Part shown: positions 5,825 through 8,571 of the stretch, piece after piece
How the letters are laid out: each line of letters opens with the position of its first letter
How positions within the stretch are numbered: the stretch's first letter is position 1
Assembly (NCBI GenBank): GCA_938004315.1
Contig: CALKWG010000344.1
Location: forward strand, 1 to 8,571
DNA: 8,571 nt
Origin: an uncultured Spirochaetaceae bacterium
GTDB lineage: Bacteria; Spirochaetota; Spirochaetia; Treponematales; UBA12059
Direction: 5' to 3'
Made by a program: the position numbers and the translations under genes
Notes under the pieces: generated by a model
What the model was told of the DNA's origin: nothing
The model's database searches: none
Seen by the model: only the letters and a program-made list of their open reading frames with translations

Positions 5825-6892
5825 ATGGCTGAAGAAAAGCGATTGATGAAGGGTAACGAGGCGATCGCCGAGGCCGCCATCCGGGCCGGCTGCACCGCCT
5901 ATTTCGGCTACCCCATCACCCCCCAGAACGAGCTTACCGCCTACATGGCCAAGCATATGCTGGACCATAAGCGCACCTTCATACAGGCCGAGAGCGAGGT
6001 CGCGGCCATCAACATGGTCTACGGCGCGGCCGCCGCGGGCGCCCGCTCCATGACGAGCTCCTCGAGCCCGGGTATGTCCCTGAAGCAGGAGGGCATCTCC
6101 TACTGCTGCGGCGCGGACCTGCCCTGCGTCCTCGTGAACGTCGCGCGCTCGGGCCCCGGCCTGGGAGGCATCAGCCCCGGCCAGGCGGACTACTTCCAGT
6201 CCACCCGCGGCGGCGGCCACGGCGACTACTTCCACCTGGTCCTGGCGCCCAAGAGCGTGCAGGAGGCGGCCGAGCTCACCTACGAGGCCTTCGACCTAGC
6301 CGATAAGTGGCGCATGCCGGTCATGATCCTGGCCGACGGCCTCATCGGCCAGATGATGGAGGGCGTGAACCTCCCGGCCCAGCGCGACCTGGCCACCCTG
6401 CCCAAGAAGCCCTGGGCCGCCGGCGGGCAGGCCAAGGACCATCGGCCCATCAACCACGTCACCAGCATCAACCTGGTGCCGGCGGAGCTGGAGGCTTCGG
6501 TCAAGGCGCGCTTCAAGCGCTACGACGAGATCAAGGCGCAGGAAGTCCGCTACGAGGAAGTCAATATCGACAAGGCCGAGCTCGTGCTCGTCGGCTACGG
6601 CACCGGCGCCCGCGTGGCCTTAGGCGCCCTCGAGATGGCCAAGAAGCTCGGCATCGAGGTGGGCCTCCTTAGGCCCGTCACCCTGTGGCCCTTCCCCGAG
6701 AAGCGCGTGGCCGAGCTCGCCGCCAAGGGCAAGAAGTTCCTGGCCGTCGAGATGAGCATGGGACAGATGGTCGAGGACGTGAAGCTCGCCGCCGCCGGCA
6801 AGGCCGAGGTGAACTTCTACGGCCGCTGCGGCGGCATGATCCCCACCGAGGAAGAGGTGCTGGCGGAGATCCGCCGCCTCCTCAAGAAGTAA
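5825..6892 (+). CDS. vorB: 2-oxoisovalerate:ferredoxin oxidoreductase, VorB (2-oxoacid-binding subunit)
   Basis: A 355-aa protein matching the VorB family (about 350 aa). It is the large subunit that binds the 2-oxoacid and the pyrimidine part of TPP in the enzyme: branched 2-oxoacid + CoA + oxidised ferredoxin to acyl-CoA + CO2 + reduced ferredoxin. Features: MKGNEAIAEAAIRAG (8-22) and FGYPITPQNEL (27-37) at the start of the pyrimidine-binding domain; AESEVAAI (55-62), carrying the Glu expected to activate TPP; SSPGMSLKQEG (80-90); RSGPGLG (108-114); and a C-terminal transketolase-like domain with VGYGTGAR (256-263) and LLRPVTLWPFPE (281-292). AAGGAGG precedes the ATG by 8 nt. A separate compact alpha subunit of this size and the buk/ptb neighbours favour a branched-chain substrate over pyruvate. 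2-Oxoglutarate specificity (KorA) is the main alternative. Confidence 0.92.
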   Translation: MAEEKRLMKGNEAIAEAAIRAGCTAYFGYPITPQNELTAYMAKHMLDHKRTFIQAESEVAAINMVYGAAAAGARSMTSSSSPGMSLKQEGISYCCGADLPCVLVNVARSGPGLGGISPGQADYFQSTRGGGHGDYFHLVLAPKSVQEAAELTYEAFDLADKWRMPVMILADGLIGQMMEGVNLPAQRDLATLPKKPWAAGGQAKDHRPINHVTSINLVPAELEASVKARFKRYDEIKAQEVRYEEVNIDKAELVLVGYGTGARVALGALEMAKKLGIEVGLLRPVTLWPFPEKRVAELAAKGKKFLAVEMSMGQMVEDVKLAAAGKAEVNFYGRCGGMIPTEEEVLAEIRRLLKK

Positions 6893-6904
6893 GGGAGTAG
6901 CGAC

Positions 6905-7669
6905 ATGGAACTTATATACGGGCACCCGAAGAGCCTTAAGCCCATACAGACCAAGTATTGCCCCGGCTGCGGCCACGGCGTGATCCATCGCCTGATCTGC
7001 GAGGTCATCGACGAGCTCGGCGTTCAGGAGCGATCCATCATCACCAACCCGGTGGGCTGCTCCATCTGGGCCGACCTCTATTTCGACTTCGACTCCGTCC
7101 AGCCGCCCCACGGCCGCACCCCGGCCGCGGCCACCGGCGTAAAGCGCGTCCACCCCGACCACCTGGTCATCTGCTACCAGGGCGACGGCGACCTGGCCGC
7201 CATCGGCACCGCGGAGATCATCCACGCCGCCAACCGCGGCGAGAAGTTCACCACCATCTTCGTGAACAACGCCATCTACGGCATGACCGGCGGCCAGATG
7301 GCCCCGACCACCCTGATCGGCCAGAAGGCCACCACCGCCCCCTACGGCCGCGACGCCGACGAGGCGGGCATGGGCTATCCCATCCAGGTCTGCGAGATGC
7401 TGGCCACCCTGGGCGGCACCAAGTACCTGGCCCGCGGCTCGGTGAACAACGCCGCCAACGTGCGCAAGACCAAGCAGTACATTAAGAAGGCTTTCGAGGC
7501 CCAGCTCCGCGGCGAGGGCTTCACCATGGTGGAGATCCTCTCGCCCTGCCCGACCAACTGGGGCATGCAGCCCTGCGAGGGTCAGGAATGGCTCGAAGCC
7601 AACATGATTCCCTTCTATAAGCTCGGCGAGATCAAGAACCTCTTGGGCGGCGCCGAAGGAGGCAAGTAA
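6905..7669 (+). CDS. vorA: 2-oxoacid:ferredoxin oxidoreductase TPP-binding beta subunit
   Basis: A 254-residue TPP-binding subunit. The Mg-TPP motif begins at GDGDLAAIG (93-101) and ends with the Asn pair at 121-122 in VNNAIYGMTGGQ. CPGCGHG (19-25) supplies C19 and C22; with C52 of NPVGCS and C215 of SPCPTNWG it gives the four cysteines expected to hold the proximal [4Fe-4S] cluster in this subunit type. The length fits the 250-280 aa of Kor/Vor beta subunits and is shorter than most pyruvate beta subunits. AAGGGAG lies 7 nt before the ATG. The stop overlaps the next start by one base (TAATG). Family membership is firm; the gene letter varies by nomenclature (vorA or korB), and the branched-chain assignment rests on vorB and the operon. 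Confidence 0.92.
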   Translation: MELIYGHPKSLKPIQTKYCPGCGHGVIHRLICEVIDELGVQERSIITNPVGCSIWADLYFDFDSVQPPHGRTPAAATGVKRVHPDHLVICYQGDGDLAAIGTAEIIHAANRGEKFTTIFVNNAIYGMTGGQMAPTTLIGQKATTAPYGRDADEAGMGYPIQVCEMLATLGGTKYLARGSVNNAANVRKTKQYIKKAFEAQLRGEGFTMVEILSPCPTNWGMQPCEGQEWLEANMIPFYKLGEIKNLLGGAEGGK

Positions 7670-8205
7670 TGACCGAAAAAACCTTCATGGCCGGCTTCGG
7701 CGGCCAAGGTATCATCTCGCTCGGGCAGCTCTGGGTGTACTGCGGCATGAAGGAGGGCAAGGAGGTTACCTTCTTCCCCTTCTACGGCGCCGAGAAGCGC
7801 GGCGGCGTGGCGCGCGCCAGCGTCATCGTCTCCGACCATGAGATAGCCAGCCCCCTGGTCACGAGCCCCGACAGCGCGGTGGTCATGAACATGGACAGCC
7901 TCCCGCTCTGCGAGGAAGTCCTTAAGGAAGGCGGCACCCTGCTCATCAACTCCAGCCTGGTCAAGGTGGATACGAAGCGCAAGGACGCCAAGGTCATCAA
8001 GATCCCCTGCAACGAGATCGCCGAGGAGATCGGCGACGTGAAGATCGCCAACATGGTGATGATGGGCGCCCTGTCCAAGGCTACCGGCGCGGTCGCCTTA
8101 GACAAGCTCGAGGCCATACTCAAGAGCTTCTTCCCCGAGAACAAGCACAAGTTCATCCCCATGAACATGAAGGCCATCGAGGCCGGCCGCGCCGCGGTCA
8201 AGTAA
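7669..8205 (+). CDS. vorC: 2-oxoacid:ferredoxin oxidoreductase gamma subunit
   Basis: A 178-residue gamma subunit of the 2-oxoacid:acceptor oxidoreductase family, which contacts CoA and helps assemble the complex. The N-terminal nucleotide-like loop GFGGQGI (9-15) and YGAEKRGG (39-46) are the family hallmarks, followed by SVIVSD (51-56) and NMVMMGA (128-134). The length is typical (175-195 aa). Its ATG shares the last A of the preceding TAA, and AAGGAGG lies 6 nt upstream within the previous gene, so it should be made stoichiometrically with the beta subunit. It is the last gene of the operon; a strong terminator begins 20 nt after its stop. vorC and korC are both used for this subunit. Confidence 0.92.
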   Translation: MTEKTFMAGFGGQGIISLGQLWVYCGMKEGKEVTFFPFYGAEKRGGVARASVIVSDHEIASPLVTSPDSAVVMNMDSLPLCEEVLKEGGTLLINSSLVKVDTKRKDAKVIKIPCNEIAEEIGDVKIANMVMMGALSKATGAVALDKLEAILKSFFPENKHKFIPMNMKAIEAGRAAVK

Positions 8206-8225
8206 GGCGCCTCGCTACTACAATG

Positions 8226-8263
8226 AAAGCGGCCGGCTCCCCACGGGGGCCGGCCGCTTTTTT
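8226..8263 (+). terminator. Rho-independent terminator of the buk-ptb-vor operon
   Basis: A 16-bp stem with one G-U pair (8226-8241 with 8245-8260) and a 3-nt loop is followed by a run of six T (8258-8263). It lies 20 nt past the last stop codon. On the minus strand only a short TTT follows the stem, so it would be a weak terminator for the converging gene. Confidence 0.93.
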
Positions 8264-8309
8264 ATAGCGTCATTACGGCTCGAGGCGTCGCCGGGAAGCG
8301 GCGCGAGCG

Positions 8310-8571
8310 CTAGTCCGATTCGGCGCGCTTGACCTTCAGGCGCTTAGGCGCCGGCTTCGGGGCGGGGGCGGGCTTGGCGGCTTCAGCCTTAGGCTTGGCG
8401 CGATGGACGCGGGGCTTGGGCTTGGCCTCGCCGTCGGGTAGGAGGGAAAAGGCGCCGCCTTCGCCGCTTCTGCGGGCCGGGCGGCGCTCGTCGTCGCGGC
8501 GCTCGCCGTACTGGCACTCGCCGTCGGCGGGCCGGGGGCGCGGCCGGCGGGCGGGCTTCCCGGCCTGGGCC
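8310..8571 (-). CDS. C-terminal end of an unidentified protein with a basic Pro/Ala/Lys tail (partial)
   Basis: Read on the minus strand, an open frame enters from the right edge and ends with TAG at 8310-8312, giving 86 codons with no internal stop and no start in the window. The visible part is low-complexity and very basic: an Arg/Pro/Gly-rich stretch (including ERRDDERRPARRSGEGG), a short ordered-looking GAFSLLPDGE, then alternating Lys-Pro and Ala-Pro repeats (AKPAPAPKPAPK), ending KRLKVKRAESD. Such tails occur on RNA-binding enzymes, for example pseudouridine synthases and DEAD-box helicases, and on DNA-binding proteins, so a nucleic-acid role is possible. No catalytic domain is visible and I assign no function. 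It converges on the vor operon, with the terminator hairpin between them. Confidence 0.6.
   Translation of the reverse strand, partial: AQAGKPARRPRPRPADGECQYGERRDDERRPARRSGEGGAFSLLPDGEAKPKPRVHRAKPKAEAAKPAPAPKPAPKRLKVKRAESD

Noticed and set aside
6620..7225. Minus-strand 201-codon open frame across vorB and the beta subunit
   Set aside because: Antisense to two identified genes and their junction. No motif or ribosome binding site.
5596..8205. Pyruvate:ferredoxin oxidoreductase
   Set aside because: The alpha subunit matches VorB in length and motifs, the beta subunit is of the shorter Kor/Vor type, and buk/ptb context points to branched-chain acids. 2-Oxoglutarate remains a weaker alternative.

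Overview
This 8.6 kb, GC-rich window (about two thirds G+C by eye) reads like part of an anaerobic, amino-acid-using, fermentative bacterial chromosome. The basis is a ferredoxin-linked branched-chain 2-oxoacid oxidoreductase in one operon with butyrate kinase and phosphate butyryltransferase, plus a threonine dehydrogenase. The hairpin-rich intergenic sequence at the left edge and the divergent cyclase-like genes remind me of free-living or gut spirochaetes (Treponema/Spirochaeta relatives). That assignment is a low-confidence impression, because no rRNA or other phylogenetic marker lies in the window.

Layout from left to right. Positions 1-166 are non-coding and hold four short hairpins or palindromes. 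Positions 167-1195 (minus) encode L-threonine 3-dehydrogenase (tdh), whose 3' end faces those hairpins. Positions 1327-3272 (minus) hold two translationally coupled genes with an ATGA overlap. Each encodes a protein with a class III nucleotide-cyclase-like domain, and the downstream one also carries a degenerate receiver-like N-terminus. Positions 3273-3606 are a divergent control region containing an AT-rich stretch, inverted repeats and a good sigma-70-type promoter. Positions 3607-8205 (plus) are a tight six-gene operon in the order buk, ptb, ferredoxin-like delta subunit, vorB, TPP-binding subunit, gamma subunit. A textbook intrinsic terminator at 8226-8263 closes it. On the minus strand at 8310-8571 the C-terminal end of another gene enters the window; it has a basic, Pro/Ala/Lys-rich tail.

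How the plus-strand genes fit together: the four-subunit oxidoreductase converts 2-oxoisovalerate and related 2-oxoacids (from valine, leucine and isoleucine) plus CoA to branched acyl-CoA, CO2 and reduced ferredoxin. Ptb swaps CoA for phosphate, and Buk transfers the phosphate to ADP, giving ATP and a branched-chain fatty acid. All steps are reversible, so the set could also activate imported isobutyrate, 2-methylbutyrate or isovalerate for lipid or amino-acid synthesis.

The least ordinary part is the cyclase-like pair. By eye, the upstream protein keeps the metal-binding aspartates but lacks the usual transition-state Asn. The downstream protein lacks the metal aspartates but keeps an Asn at that place. 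This suggests a split heterodimeric cyclase or a catalytically dead sensory pair.
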